Part shown: positions 1 through 9,329 of the stretch, in pieces
Layout: each line of letters begins with the position of its first letter
How positions within the stretch are numbered: position 1 is the first letter of the stretch
Assembly (NCBI GenBank): GCA_026709325.1
Contig: JAPOTF010000056.1
Coordinates: 1-53,442, forward strand
From: Roseovarius sp.
Lineage (GTDB): Bacteria > Pseudomonadota > Alphaproteobacteria > Rhodobacterales > Rhodobacteraceae
Direction: 5' to 3'
DNA length: 53,442 bases
Made by a program: the position numbers and the translations under genes
The notes under the pieces: generated by a model
The model's database searches: none
Told to the model about the DNA's origin: nothing
The model's input: only the letters and a program-made list of their open reading frames with translations

Positions 1-31
1 CCAGCAATTGGCTTTTCAGGAGTCATATCAC

Positions 32-490
32 CTATAGCGTTTTGAATATTGATATGGCTATGCCATCAGTTTTAGTAATATCAAATCTGACAACTATGCC
101 TTGATTTGATATTTCAACTTCCACGATATCACCTTCATCCTTGTGCAATAAGTAAATGCCATTGAGAGGCCGGGACGCGAGGCCGCTTGCGGAGGACATG
201 CAGTCACGGGTGGCCCCTCGATGTTCGATGTGCTGGCGGGCGAAATGCCGGAACACAAACGGATCGCGCAGTGCGAGACCCGAGTCTCCGTGAATCCGGT
301 GCGCCGGATCTCCTTGCCGCGGGGAGCAGGTGTTCGGGCAGCCTGGAACCTGCCAAAAATCTTGCCATGACATGTCCGAACTCATCAAGGTCGCACTGAG
401 CCCCGCATCCCATCCAGCATCTTGCCGAATGGTCTCGGTCGGGAAATCCAAGGTGAACAGGCTGCCTTGGCCGGCCATCCCGCCGCCCAA
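32..490 (-). other. Unassigned left-edge segment, possible gene remnant
   Basis: An open frame of up to 152 codons lies just downstream of the EamA gene on the same strand. I do not recognise the protein. Its two halves differ in character: the GC-rich upstream half gives a low-complexity, Arg/Pro/His-rich translation, while the last 45 or so codons are AT-richer and read like real protein (LNGIYLLHKDEGDIVEVE). This could be the tail of a degraded gene or a chance frame. No ribosome binding site decides a start. Nothing else was seen in the first 490 bases. Confidence 0.2.
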
Positions 491-491
491 A

Positions 492-1412
492 TCATTTCCC
501 CTCTCGCCGCTTGAGCGTTGAAAGGGTCAGTCCCGATATAATCATGATCGCTCCCAGCCAGCCCAGGGATGAAAGATATTCGTTCAGCCAGTAGGCTCCG
601 AACGCGATGGAACATAACGGGGCGAGAAACAGAAACTGCGAAGACGTTGCTGGCCCAAGTGCATGCACTCCAAGATTCCAGAACAGGTTTCCCAGCAGCG
701 TAGCTCCCAGCCCTATATAAGCCACCGCCGCCCAAATCTCCCTGGGTGGCAGGACGGAGATGTCCGCAGGGCTTCCCGTCAATGCCAAGAGCAAATAGCA
801 AGGGATCAGTGCGGCATATCCGGTTAGGGCAATCGCGCTGAACATGGTGGCGGGATGCAAAGCGCCTTGGATTTTTCGCAGTAAAATGCTGTATCCCGCC
901 CAGATCAGGGTCGCGGTCAGAGCCAACGCATCCCCCCAGCGCAACTCGGCTGTAATGGTCGCGGCGGCAGGTTCCGAAGAGATTAGCAGGGCGGCACCGG
1001 CAAAACCCAAGCCCAGTCCCGCCGCACTCCGTACGGATACCTGTTCGGACAGGAACAGTGTGCCCGCGGCCACGATCCAAAGCGGTGCCGTAGCCTGGAT
1101 CAGCCCGACATTGACCGCGGATGTGCCAAACGGGGCCGCGATTATGGCCATGGAAAAAAGGACGCAGTTCAGGAATCCCAGAACGGCGATCCGACTCAGA
1201 TGCTCCCGCAAGACGTGCCTCGCGCGCCACAGCGGCCCGGCGCTGAAGAGCAGCAGCGCCAGCGCGCTGAGCGTCCAGCGCCAGAACACCAGCGTGAGCG
1301 GATCTGTCTGATCTGCTATGTCGCGGATAACCACGTGATTGCCGCCCCAGAGGGCTGCGGTTGCAATCAGGCCCAGCGATGCCAGGCGTGTCCTCTGGAT
1401 TCCCTCCAGCAT
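492..1412 (-). CDS. EamA/DMT-family transporter
   Basis: A 306-residue integral membrane protein with about ten hydrophobic segments in two repeated EamA halves, as in drug/metabolite transporters that export small metabolites. The first half opens with TAALWGGNHVVIRDIA, the usual WG..F/V signature of TM1; the second half opens near residue 155 with WGDALALTATLIWAGYSILLRK. Length is normal for the family. It starts 6 bases after the end of the upstream ABC permease, so it is the last intact gene of the hyuA operon. Export or re-uptake of a hydantoin/oxoproline-pathway metabolite would fit the context, but the substrate cannot be read from the sequence. Confidence 0.85.
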   Translation of the reverse strand: MLEGIQRTRLASLGLIATAALWGGNHVVIRDIADQTDPLTLVFWRWTLSALALLLFSAGPLWRARHVLREHLSRIAVLGFLNCVLFSMAIIAAPFGTSAVNVGLIQATAPLWIVAAGTLFLSEQVSVRSAAGLGLGFAGAALLISSEPAAATITAELRWGDALALTATLIWAGYSILLRKIQGALHPATMFSAIALTGYAALIPCYLLLALTGSPADISVLPPREIWAAVAYIGLGATLLGNLFWNLGVHALGPATSSQFLFLAPLCSIAFGAYWLNEYLSSLGWLGAIMIISGLTLSTLKRREGK

Positions 1413-1418
1413 CGGGAT

Positions 1419-2195
1419 CTACTGCTCGCTTGCGCGTTGGGACGTGTGCCAGGGCAAGAGGATGCGCTCGGCGGCTTCCACGGCATAGAAAAGGATTGTG
1501 CCCATGATCCCCAGGATCACGATGGCGGCAAAGGCGCGCGCGGTATCGAACATGCCCTGCGACAGCAGTATGACATGGCCCAGGCCCGTCTCTCCGGCCA
1601 CGAACTCGCCCACGATGGCTCCGATCAGGGCAAAGGAAATCCCTACTTTCATGCCTGCGAACATGCTGGCCAGAGCACAGGGAAAGCGGATCTTGAACAG
1701 AACCTGCATTGTCGTCGCGCGCGCCGAGCGCGCCATGTCGATCATGTCCTTGTCGACGCTGCGCAACCCCAGCACTGTATCGATCACGATCGAGAAGATT
1801 GCGATCATCAGCGCTATCGCGATCTTTGGCTCCGACCCGGTGCCCATCCAAATGACAAAGAGCGGTGCAAGCGCGACTTTCGGTACGGAATTCAGCGCAA
1901 CCAGCAGGGTGTAAAGCGTGCGGTCCAGAAAGACCGAGTGCACGATCCCCACCGCCATTAGAACGCCAAGCACCACAGCCAGCGCGAAACCGGCCAGCGT
2001 TGTCACCAGAGTATGGCCCGCATGCCTGGCAAAATAGTCCGGATCATCAATCATTTCGACCAGAATCGCCGAAGGCGCGGGCAGGATAAATGGACGCACC
2101 TCCAGGATGCGGCACGCGATTTCCCATAGAATCACGGAAACCATCAGCACCGCGACGGATGAGAGAAGTCGTTTGTTCTTTCCGGTCCCGCCCAT
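1419..2195 (-). CDS. ABC transporter permease, NitT/TauT (SsuC/TauC) type
   Basis: A 258-residue inner-membrane permease of the binding-protein-dependent transport family. It shows an N-terminal membrane helix followed by IACRILEVRPFILPAPSAI, typical of SsuC/TauC/ThiX-like permeases, and an EAA-type loop around VDKDMIDMARSARATTMQ that would dock on the ATPase. The start lies 3 bases beyond the end of the ATPase gene, so both are translated from one message. Together with the next two genes it forms a complete importer for a small organic molecule, such as a pyrimidine, hydantoin, sulfonate or similar nitrogen compound. The exact ligand is unknown. Confidence 0.88.
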   Translation of the reverse strand: MGGTGKNKRLLSSVAVLMVSVILWEIACRILEVRPFILPAPSAILVEMIDDPDYFARHAGHTLVTTLAGFALAVVLGVLMAVGIVHSVFLDRTLYTLLVALNSVPKVALAPLFVIWMGTGSEPKIAIALMIAIFSIVIDTVLGLRSVDKDMIDMARSARATTMQVLFKIRFPCALASMFAGMKVGISFALIGAIVGEFVAGETGLGHVILLSQGMFDTARAFAAIVILGIMGTILFYAVEAAERILLPWHTSQRASEQ

Positions 2196-2198
2196 TTG

Positions 2199-2984
2199 TC
2201 ACGCCTCTTGCAGAATGCCGAGTTTGGTGAAATGGCCGCGTAGATGCTGCACATATTCGCCGAATTCCCGGGTTTCGCGCATGCTCAGCGTGCGTGGATG
2301 CGGCAGTTCGATGTCGAGTATCTCGTCGATCCTGCCAGGGTTGCGCGACATGACGATGACCTTGGTCGACAAGAATACGGCCTCGGCGATTGAATGGGTG
2401 ATGAAGAGCACCGTTTTCCTTGTCTCCTGCCAAAGCCGCGCAAGCTCCAGGTTCAAGTCGTCGCGTGTCATGGCGTCGAGCGCGCCAAAAGGCTCGTCCA
2501 GTAGAAGAAGCTTGGGATTGTCCAGCAGAGCCCGGCAGATCGACGCGCGCTGTCGCATGCCGCCTGAAAGCTCCCAGGGATGTTTGCGTTCAAATCCCTC
2601 CAGCCCGAATCTTTTGAGAAGAGCGCGCGCCTTGCATTCGTAGTCCGATCGCTTTGCGCCGCGGATTTCGGTGATGAACAGCACGTTGTCCAAGATGTTG
2701 CGCCAGTCCAGAAGGATGTCGCGCTGAAACACGATCCCCATGTTGTCTGGCGGTCCTTTGACTGGCGCCCCGTCCAGGATAACTTCGCCCGATGTTATCG
2801 GTTCGAGGCCGGCAAGGCACTTAAGCAACGTGGATTTGCCGCATCCGCTGGGCCCAAGCACGCTGATGAACTCATGCTCCTGGATATCAAGGTCAATTGA
2901 CTTGAGCGCCTCGATATCCGCATGCCTGGATCGATAGACCTTGTCCATGTTGCGGATGCTGGCATAACTCCGCTGCTGCGCCAT
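2199..2984 (-). CDS. ABC transporter ATP-binding protein, NitT/TauT (SsuB/TauB) type
   Basis: A 261-residue nucleotide-binding subunit with Walker A GPSGCGKSTLLK, Q-loop VFQRDILLDW, signature LSGGMRQRASICRALL, Walker B LLLLDEPFGALD and the H-loop histidine in VLFITHS. The start at 2984 (MAQQRSYAS) was chosen over the longer open frame because the extra 69 codons overlap the coding end of the binding-protein gene and are low-complexity. A GGGAGG sequence also sits just upstream of 2984. It powers the importer formed with the permease downstream and the periplasmic protein upstream. Confidence 0.9.
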   Translation of the reverse strand: MAQQRSYASIRNMDKVYRSRHADIEALKSIDLDIQEHEFISVLGPSGCGKSTLLKCLAGLEPITSGEVILDGAPVKGPPDNMGIVFQRDILLDWRNILDNVLFITEIRGAKRSDYECKARALLKRFGLEGFERKHPWELSGGMRQRASICRALLDNPKLLLLDEPFGALDAMTRDDLNLELARLWQETRKTVLFITHSIAEAVFLSTKVIVMSRNPGRIDEILDIELPHPRTLSMRETREFGEYVQHLRGHFTKLGILQEA

Positions 2985-3012
2985 GCGCCGGCCTCCCTTC
3001 CGCGCTTCCGAT

Positions 3013-3990
3013 TTACTGCCCGAGCAGTTCGTTGGTGAAGAAGTCTTCCGCCTGCTGACCCGGCTTGATGATGTCAGCCGCCTCCATCGCGGCCAGTGCA
3101 TCCGCCCAGTCCTCGGCCGATTGCACACCGATCGGCAGGTTCCTGGTGCGCTCTGTGTGGAAAAAGTCGCGATAAGCCTCGATTTGGCCAATCAGCACGT
3201 CACGGTTCAGGTTGCTGTCCGGACGGCCGGAAACGATGGCGTCGGCTGCTTCTTCGACATTGCCGTCAAAGATGTACTCCCACGCGCGTTGCTGAACCTG
3301 CGCCAATTTGGCCAGCTCGTCGCGACGCTCTTCAAGAGTGCTCTCCTGCGCAATCAACCCATAGCTTGGGAACGTCACATCAGCATCATCCATCAGGATC
3401 TGCTTGGCCGGGCGGCTTTGGGCGGTCAACGGCAAACCAAACGGTCCAACGGTCATGAACCCGTCCACCTCGCCCGAGGCATAGGTGCCCACCATCGCTG
3501 GCGGCGCCACCATCAGGATCGACACGTCATCGCGAGTCAGGCCGCCCGCGGCGAGGAAATTGTCGATATAGGGCACCCACGGACTGGCGGTGAAGGTCAC
3601 AAGTTTCTTGCCCTCAAGGTCCGCAACCGAGTTGATGTCGGAATTCGCGTCCACCAGAACCGCCAGGTCACCGCGCCGCGCCCAGCCTGCAAAGGACTTC
3701 AGTGGCAATCCGTTTTCGCGCGCCAGCGCCATCAGGCCAAGCTGAACCTGGCCCACGTCAACCTGCCCGCTGCCGACCAGCTGAATTGTGTTGATTGTGC
3801 CCTTGCCGTCCTGCAGATCGATATCCAGTCCCGCCTCATCAAACCAGCCCTTGGCCTCGGCGAGATGCATCCCGGCATGAACGCCCCAGGGCGAGAAATC
3901 GAGTCGAACGGCCAGCGTTTCGGCGAATGTTTCAACTGCGCCGAAAGCGGCTATCGCGGCAGTGCCGAGTAGATGTGTCATTTTAAGCAT
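3013..3990 (-). CDS. ABC transporter substrate-binding protein, NMT1/THI5-like
   Basis: A 325-residue periplasmic protein. Residues 1-23 form a Sec signal peptide (MLKMTHLLGTAAIAAFGAVE with cleavage near TFAET). The mature part begins VRLDFSPWGVHAGMHLAEAKGWF, the characteristic start of the NMT1/THI5-like (ThiY, SsuA, TauA) fold that binds pyrimidines, sulfonates or related compounds. AGGAGA sits 7 bases upstream of the ATG. It is first of the three transporter genes and lies downstream of the broken GST gene. Family members near HyuA/HyuB often serve hydantoin or pyrimidine-derived ligands, but this assignment is inference. Confidence 0.85.
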   Translation of the reverse strand: MLKMTHLLGTAAIAAFGAVETFAETLAVRLDFSPWGVHAGMHLAEAKGWFDEAGLDIDLQDGKGTINTIQLVGSGQVDVGQVQLGLMALARENGLPLKSFAGWARRGDLAVLVDANSDINSVADLEGKKLVTFTASPWVPYIDNFLAAGGLTRDDVSILMVAPPAMVGTYASGEVDGFMTVGPFGLPLTAQSRPAKQILMDDADVTFPSYGLIAQESTLEERRDELAKLAQVQQRAWEYIFDGNVEEAADAIVSGRPDSNLNRDVLIGQIEAYRDFFHTERTRNLPIGVQSAEDWADALAAMEAADIIKPGQQAEDFFTNELLGQ

Positions 3991-4014
3991 TTTGTCTTCT
4001 CCTATGTGGTAAGA

Positions 4015-4731
4015 TCATGTGATCAGGCGTGCGCCTGCAGCACTTCTTGCCAGGTGGCACGAGTGCGTCTCGTCCGCCTGGCAGTGATTTGCGGGTTCAA
4101 TGCGCGGGCCTGACGCGGCAAAGCGGTCGCGCGCGCATGCCATTTCGGCGGCGGTGCCTGGCATGTTGAACGGGAAACGCGCAATCAGGCCAGAGGCATC
4201 AGGTGCCGTGCAATGTCGTAACGCCGAGATGTCCACGATGCCGGGCGTGGCGCCATTCGGAAACAGCCGCTCGGCCAGCGCGCGAGCCGTCTTGCCGGCT
4301 TCACCGCGCGATTGGGACGAAGGATATCCGTCCTCATGCAGCGCCAGCTGCCGGGTGCGCCGCGCTTGATAGGGCAAGGCCTCAACCATCTCCCGCGCTG
4401 CCTTGAGGCCCAATCCAATCCATCCGGATCCCGCCGATGCGACCCTGGCCATGCGTGGCCGGGCGGGATGCATCACCTCGTAGACCCGCATGGTCCAAAG
4501 CCGCATGCGCGCCCGGCGCATCGGCGCAATTGGCGTCCGCGAACTGCTCGGCCGCGCCGCTTTCAGGCATTCCAGGATGGATTCATGGATCACATTGTCC
4601 GCGCCAGCCAGAACCGGAATGCGCACCGGCAGATACAGCCCCGCTTCGCCCAAGCCCGGATCCCTGCGCGCCAACGCATAACGCATCTTGCCGGAGGAAG
4701 GCGAAACGGGATGATGGCAAATCGTGATCAT
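4015..4731 (-). pseudogene. Degenerate glutathione S-transferase gene
   Basis: Translation from ITICHHPVSPSSGKMRYALA matches the thioredoxin-fold start of a GST (normally Y.HP.SPSSRKVR.AL). Later pieces fit too: VPVL-like RIPVLAGADNVIHESI, then RARMRLWTMRVYEVMHPA, then ALPYQARRTRQLALHEDGY, and near the end NGATPGIVDISAL with ARFPFNMPG. The expected 20-30 residues between the first strand and the IPVL/VIHES motif are missing or scrambled, and helix segments between the recognisable blocks do not match. I therefore read it as a gene with deletions and compensating frameshifts. It overlaps the end of the TetR gene by a few bases at most. A divergent but functional protein is a weaker alternative. 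Confidence 0.5.
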
Positions 4732-4759
4732 GCGGCGCCTCCCTCGATGCGCCCTGAGA

Positions 4760-5398
4760 TCAGGCATCTGGCGGTCTCAGATACCCCAATACCACTTCGA
4801 CAATGTGATCCGCGCGTGCCGCGATCCGGTCCGGTTCGGACAGGTCGGTCTGATAGATCGCCCCAAGCGTGTGCCGGTTCGACAAGTAGAAATATCCCAG
4901 AGACGATATCGTGATATAGAGTTCCTGCGGATCCACGCCCTTGCGGAAAACGCCTTCCGCCTCGCCGCGCGACAACAGATCGCCGATCAGGTCGCTCAGT
5001 GTGGAGTAAAGGCGCGGCAGCTTCTCGGAATTGCGCACATGCTGCGCTCTGGTCAGGTTTTCGCTGTTCAGAAGCGAAATGACCGCCGGATATTCCACGA
5101 AGTGCCGGAATGTGTGGCGCGCCAGCCGTTCCATCCCCTCGACCGGAGGCAGCCCCTTGATCTGAAGGTCGGCATGATGGGCGCGCATGCGTTCGTACAT
5201 GCGCTCCATCACTATCAGGAAGAGGTCGTCCTTGCCGCCAAAATAATGATAGACGAGGTTCTTTGACACGCCCGCACGTTGCACGATCTTGTCGATCCGC
5301 GCGCCCTCGTAACCGTGCTCCGCGAACTCCTGTTCCGCCGCTTCCAGGATTCGCGATTGAGATATTTCGGGATTTCGCTTGCGATTCACGGTTGCCAT
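4760..5398 (-). CDS. TetR/AcrR-family transcriptional regulator
   Basis: A 212-residue one-component repressor. Residues 14-60 form the TetR helix-turn-helix (ILEAAEQEFAEHGYEGARI, then IVQRAGVSKNLVYHYFGGKDDLF). The remainder is the helical ligand-binding domain of the YcdC/RutR-like subgroup (RHFVEYPAVISLLNSENL). It follows hyuB by about 50 bases and precedes the broken GST gene in the same direction, so it is probably made from the hyuA promoter and represses its own operon through the palindrome at 9330-9343. The inducer is unknown; a pathway substrate or product is the simplest guess. Confidence 0.88.
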   Translation of the reverse strand: MATVNRKRNPEISQSRILEAAEQEFAEHGYEGARIDKIVQRAGVSKNLVYHYFGGKDDLFLIVMERMYERMRAHHADLQIKGLPPVEGMERLARHTFRHFVEYPAVISLLNSENLTRAQHVRNSEKLPRLYSTLSDLIGDLLSRGEAEGVFRKGVDPQELYITISSLGYFYLSNRHTLGAIYQTDLSEPDRIAARADHIVEVVLGYLRPPDA

Positions 5399-5448
5399 GA
5401 TTGTCCTGCCGCACCCAAAGGCGCTCTCCTGCTCCTGAGAAGTTATGT

Positions 5449-7200
5449 TTATACCCTATCGTCATCATCCAAAACAGCGTTCGATTGCATTTTGATGCGT
5501 TGCCGCGCGGTCGCCTCGATGTCGATGTCGCCGCCATCGGCGTTGAGCACGATCCCGTAGTGAGAGAGGGCGGCCCCCGCGGACAGTTTTTCGTCCGCCA
5601 CATCCGCCAGAACACGGCGCGGGTCGCGTTTCAGCGGATCCCCGAAGCCGCCGGCGCCAGCTTGTTCGTGGACAACAAGCTGTCCCTTGGCCAGTGGCAT
5701 CGTCACCTTTCCCGGCAGGTCGCGACGAGTGCCGTCAGGCTCTTCGAGCCAGTTCACCGTTTTCCGCCCCGGATGTCCGCCGCCCAGACCATAAGGGGCG
5801 AATTTTGTTCGGTCCGAGCGCAATTGCAGCCCCGCCTCGTCAGCAAGCAGCCTGTAGGACCTGCGTACGCCAAGCCCTCCCCGGAACTCGCCCGCCCCGC
5901 AACTGTCGGGGACCATGCCGTAATCCTCCACTCGAATCGGATGTTGACGCTCCAGCGTCTCCACTGGCGTGTTCGACAGGTTCTGGGATGGATTCGTGAT
6001 TGCGTCCACACCGTCTTTGTTTGGCCGCCCGCCCCAGCAACCGCATATCATGTCGACAATGATGAAAGGTTTGCGATCCGGAGTGTAGCCGCCGATGGCG
6101 ATCACCGTGTTGCCGCCTTCGCCGGCCGCGGGCACGCGGTCCGGCACGATCTGGGCCAAGGCTCCAAACATGGTGTCCATGACGCGATACCCCGTCAGCG
6201 CGCGCGCCGCGCAGGGCGCCGGCATCACCGGGTTCAGCACCGATGCTTCGGGCGCGTGCACGTCAATGCAGCGGAAAACCCCCTCGTTGTTTGGCACATC
6301 CCCCTTCAGAACACAGCGCACGCTTAGGTAAGAGCATGAATTCGTGTAGGATTTTGTCGCATTCAGGGCCGCCTTTACCTGCGGCGACGACCCCTCGTAG
6401 TCCACGATCAGCTGATCGCCGTCCACGGTGACGGCAACGCGGATCGGGATCGGATCATCCGAAAACCCGTCATTGTCGATGTAGTCTGTAAAGCGATAGG
6501 TGCCGTCAGGCCAGTCGCGGATATCTTCGCGCGCCATGCGTTCCGCATAGTCCAGCAATTCGGCAAAATAGGCCCGCGCGGCATCGCGGCCGTGTTTTGA
6601 GATCAGCTTTACCAGTTCGCGCACGCCCACGTGGCAGGCAGCGCGTTGGGCCCTCAGGTCACCCAAGACTCGATCCGGCACGCGAACGTTGCGTTCAATG
6701 ATCGAGTGAACGGCGGTGTTGAGCAAACCCCGGTCATAGAGTTTCAGCACCGGCAGTCGCAGGCCCTCCTGAAAGATTTCGGTGCTGTCCGAAGCGTTCG
6801 ATCCGGGAACCCGTCCCCCCACGTCCGTGTGGTGGCAAATCACGACCGAATAGCCTTCCAGAGATCCTTCGTGAAAAACCGGCGTGAACATGAAGATGTC
6901 GGGAAGATGCATTCCGCCCTGATACGGATCGTTGAGTATGATCACGTCGCCTTCGTGAATGTTCTCGCCGAATTGAGCGCGGATTGCCTGCATCGCCTCG
7001 GGTACCGCGCCCAGATGCAACGCGATGGTCTTGGCCTGGGCGATCATTTTCCCACGGGCGTCGCAAATCGCGGCGGAATAGTCCATCACGTCTTTGACGA
7101 TTTCGGACCTCGCCGTGCGCAGAACTGTATGGGCCACCTCATCCACGATTGAATCCAGCGCGTTCTTTACGACAGCCATGGTGATCGGGTCGATTCTCAT
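5449..7200 (-). CDS. hyuB: Hydantoinase B / oxoprolinase subunit B (HyuB family)
   Basis: A 583-residue cytoplasmic protein of the hydantoinase B/oxoprolinase family, partner of HyuA. The pair uses ATP to open cyclic amides such as N-methylhydantoins or 5-oxoproline; related pairs act as acetone or acetophenone carboxylases. Conserved features include DPITMAVVKNALDSIVDEV at the N-terminus, RTARSEIVKDVMDYSAA near residue 35, LNDPYQGGMHLPDIF and CHHTDVGGRVPGSNA near residues 85-130. Start 7200 (MRIDPIT) was preferred to an upstream in-frame codon because it overlaps the hyuA stop as ATGA, a typical coupling arrangement, and the extra upstream residues are low-complexity. The family is intact in length. 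Confidence 0.9.
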   Translation of the reverse strand: MRIDPITMAVVKNALDSIVDEVAHTVLRTARSEIVKDVMDYSAAICDARGKMIAQAKTIALHLGAVPEAMQAIRAQFGENIHEGDVIILNDPYQGGMHLPDIFMFTPVFHEGSLEGYSVVICHHTDVGGRVPGSNASDSTEIFQEGLRLPVLKLYDRGLLNTAVHSIIERNVRVPDRVLGDLRAQRAACHVGVRELVKLISKHGRDAARAYFAELLDYAERMAREDIRDWPDGTYRFTDYIDNDGFSDDPIPIRVAVTVDGDQLIVDYEGSSPQVKAALNATKSYTNSCSYLSVRCVLKGDVPNNEGVFRCIDVHAPEASVLNPVMPAPCAARALTGYRVMDTMFGALAQIVPDRVPAAGEGGNTVIAIGGYTPDRKPFIIVDMICGCWGGRPNKDGVDAITNPSQNLSNTPVETLERQHPIRVEDYGMVPDSCGAGEFRGGLGVRRSYRLLADEAGLQLRSDRTKFAPYGLGGGHPGRKTVNWLEEPDGTRRDLPGKVTMPLAKGQLVVHEQAGAGGFGDPLKRDPRRVLADVADEKLSAGAALSHYGIVLNADGGDIDIEATARQRIKMQSNAVLDDDDRV

Positions 7201-9323
7201 GCCGCCAGCTCCGCCGCTCCGGCGCCGATGTCTATCACCACGCTGCCGCATCCATCCGTGCTGGCGGAGGCTCCAGGCGGAAGCGCGATGGTGCTGTCGT
7301 AGCTGGTCAGGATGGCCGGCCCGTGGACGGCGCGGCCAAGCACCGCGTCGCGGTGCAGCACGTTCGTCTCCTGCCATGCGCCTTCCGCGTCAAACCGGAC
7401 CAGGCGGGTTTCGGCACGTCCCCCGGTTTCTGGCGGGCGCAAGCTTTCAAGAGAGGAAAAGTCCAGCTTCCGGTCCCGGATGCCGGTGCCGGTGACGCGC
7501 AGGTTCACCAATTCGGCTGGAGTGTCGTCGCGGTACCCGTAGACCGACTGGTAGGCCGCGTCAAAGAGCGGCTGCAGCGTGGCGCCCCCTGCGGACGCGA
7601 CCGTTTCAACATCGATTTCAATCGTCATGTCAGAAGACTGCCCCCAGTACCGCAGGTCCGCGCCAAATCTCAGGCGGGTTTGGTGCTCGGCAAAGCCTTC
7701 GCCGGCCAGACGTGCAAGCATGTCCCCGCGCAGCGCGTCAATCAGGCGTGAGATTTCGGCGCCCGACCAGTCCGAGACCAGACCCTGCGCGGCGCGCACA
7801 AGCTTGTGTTCAACATCCGATGACAGCATTCCGACCGAGCAGAACACGCCTGACATCGCAGGCACGATGATCCGCGTCATTCCAAGCGTCTGCGCCAGAT
7901 CCGCCGCGTGCAGTGCTCCGCCGCCTCCAAAGGCCATCATCGCCATCTCGCGCGGATCAAGGCCGCGCTCTATGGTCACGGACCTGATGGCACGGGCCAT
8001 GTTTGCATTGGCGATCTGGCGGATGCCCATTGCAGCCTCGTCCATCGTGAGTCCCAATGGATCCGCCACATGGGTTCGGATCGCCTTTTCGGCCAGAGAC
8101 CGATCAATGTGCAGGTTGCCGCCGGCCAGGCCAGTGGCGCCAATCAGCCCCAGATGTACGTTCGCATCCGTCACGGTCGGGCGGTCATTGCCAAGCCCGT
8201 AGGCCGCCGGTCCAGGGTCGGCCCCGGCCGAAGTCGGCCCGACATGCAACATGCCGCCATCGTCGATCCAGGCGATGGACCCGCCGCCCGCGCCCACCTC
8301 GGCCACGTCAATTGCGGGCACCTTAAGCACGTATCCTCCGCCCTTGTTGAAGAAGCTGGGGCTTGAAATGCCTTCGCGGAACTCGTATTCGTTGATCAGC
8401 AGCGGCTGGTAGTTCAGTATGATCGACGCCTTGGCCGTAGTGCCGCCCATGTCAAAGGCCACCAATCCGCCCAGCGATGTCGCCTTGGCCAGCTTGGCCG
8501 CCCCGGCCACGCCACCGGCGGGGCCGGACCCAACTGCAAAGACAGGCCGCTCGCGGGCCGCATTGACGCCCATCATGCCACCGGCGGAATTAACCACCAG
8601 CAAGGGCGCGGAGAACCCCTTGTCCTTCAGATTCCGCTCCAGCCGCGCAAGGTATCCGCGCATCTGTTTCAGCAGATAGGCGTTCACCACAGTCGTAGAG
8701 CTGCGTTCGTATTCCTTGATTTCGGGCAAGACATCGCAGGAGGCCGTGACCAGAAGATCGGGAAACTCGGCCTCGATCAGATCGCGGGCCTGCCGTTCGT
8801 GAACCGGATTGACATGGGAATGAAGAAAACAGATCGCCACGGCTTCGCACCCTTCGGCAACAACCCGCCCCATGACTTCTCGCAGATCCACAGGGTCCAG
8901 CGGGGTGACGGTCTCGCCCTCTGCCGACAACCTTTCGGCTATCTCGAACCGGTGGCGGCGCGTCACCAGCTGAACCGGCTTTTCCCAGTTCAGATCAAAC
9001 ATGCCCGGCGTGCGAATCCGCCCGATCTCCAGCACATCGCGAAATCCCGCTGTCGTCAGCAGGGCGGTCCTTGCCCCAACCCTTTGCAGAATGGTGTTCG
9101 CGCCGACTGTCGTGCCATGCACTATCTCTTCAATGTCGGCATGCGCGATGGCGTGTTTTTTCAGAATCTCGACCGCACCCTCGACAACCGCCTCACCCGG
9201 GTCATCCGGGGTGGAAGGTACCTTGGCGATATCGGCCCAGCCCCGGTCATCGTAGAGCACGATGTCCGTGAACGTTCCGCCAATATCCACGCCAAGCCTG
9301 TAGCCCATTTGAATCTTTGCCAT
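7197..9323 (-). CDS. hyuA: Hydantoinase A / oxoprolinase subunit A (HyuA family)
   Basis: A 708-residue ATP-dependent subunit of the hydantoinase/5-oxoprolinase family. The N-terminus carries the actin/ASKHA-fold phosphate loop LGVDIGGTFTDIVLYDD, with further family blocks VHGTTVGANTIL near residue 65, SAGGMMG near residue 230 and VAFDMGGTTAKAS around residue 300. It forms a complex with HyuB, whose start overlaps its stop. Two ATGs are possible (9323 and 9308); neither has a Shine-Dalgarno sequence. The predicted promoter at 9344-9372 gives a leader of only about 12-15 bases, so translation may be essentially leaderless. First gene of an eight-gene minus-strand unit. Substrate (hydantoin, oxoproline or another lactam) is not decided by sequence. 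Confidence 0.9.
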   Translation of the reverse strand: MAKIQMGYRLGVDIGGTFTDIVLYDDRGWADIAKVPSTPDDPGEAVVEGAVEILKKHAIAHADIEEIVHGTTVGANTILQRVGARTALLTTAGFRDVLEIGRIRTPGMFDLNWEKPVQLVTRRHRFEIAERLSAEGETVTPLDPVDLREVMGRVVAEGCEAVAICFLHSHVNPVHERQARDLIEAEFPDLLVTASCDVLPEIKEYERSSTTVVNAYLLKQMRGYLARLERNLKDKGFSAPLLVVNSAGGMMGVNAARERPVFAVGSGPAGGVAGAAKLAKATSLGGLVAFDMGGTTAKASIILNYQPLLINEYEFREGISSPSFFNKGGGYVLKVPAIDVAEVGAGGGSIAWIDDGGMLHVGPTSAGADPGPAAYGLGNDRPTVTDANVHLGLIGATGLAGGNLHIDRSLAEKAIRTHVADPLGLTMDEAAMGIRQIANANMARAIRSVTIERGLDPREMAMMAFGGGGALHAADLAQTLGMTRIIVPAMSGVFCSVGMLSSDVEHKLVRAAQGLVSDWSGAEISRLIDALRGDMLARLAGEGFAEHQTRLRFGADLRYWGQSSDMTIEIDVETVASAGGATLQPLFDAAYQSVYGYRDDTPAELVNLRVTGTGIRDRKLDFSSLESLRPPETGGRAETRLVRFDAEGAWQETNVLHRDAVLGRAVHGPAILTSYDSTIALPPGASASTDGCGSVVIDIGAGAAELAA

Positions 9324-9329
9324 TTTTTA

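Noticed and set aside
385-1851. 488-codon minus-strand frame across the EamA and permease genes
   Set aside because: It is a shadow frame of two real transporter genes, with an Arg/His/Asp-rich translation and no family features.
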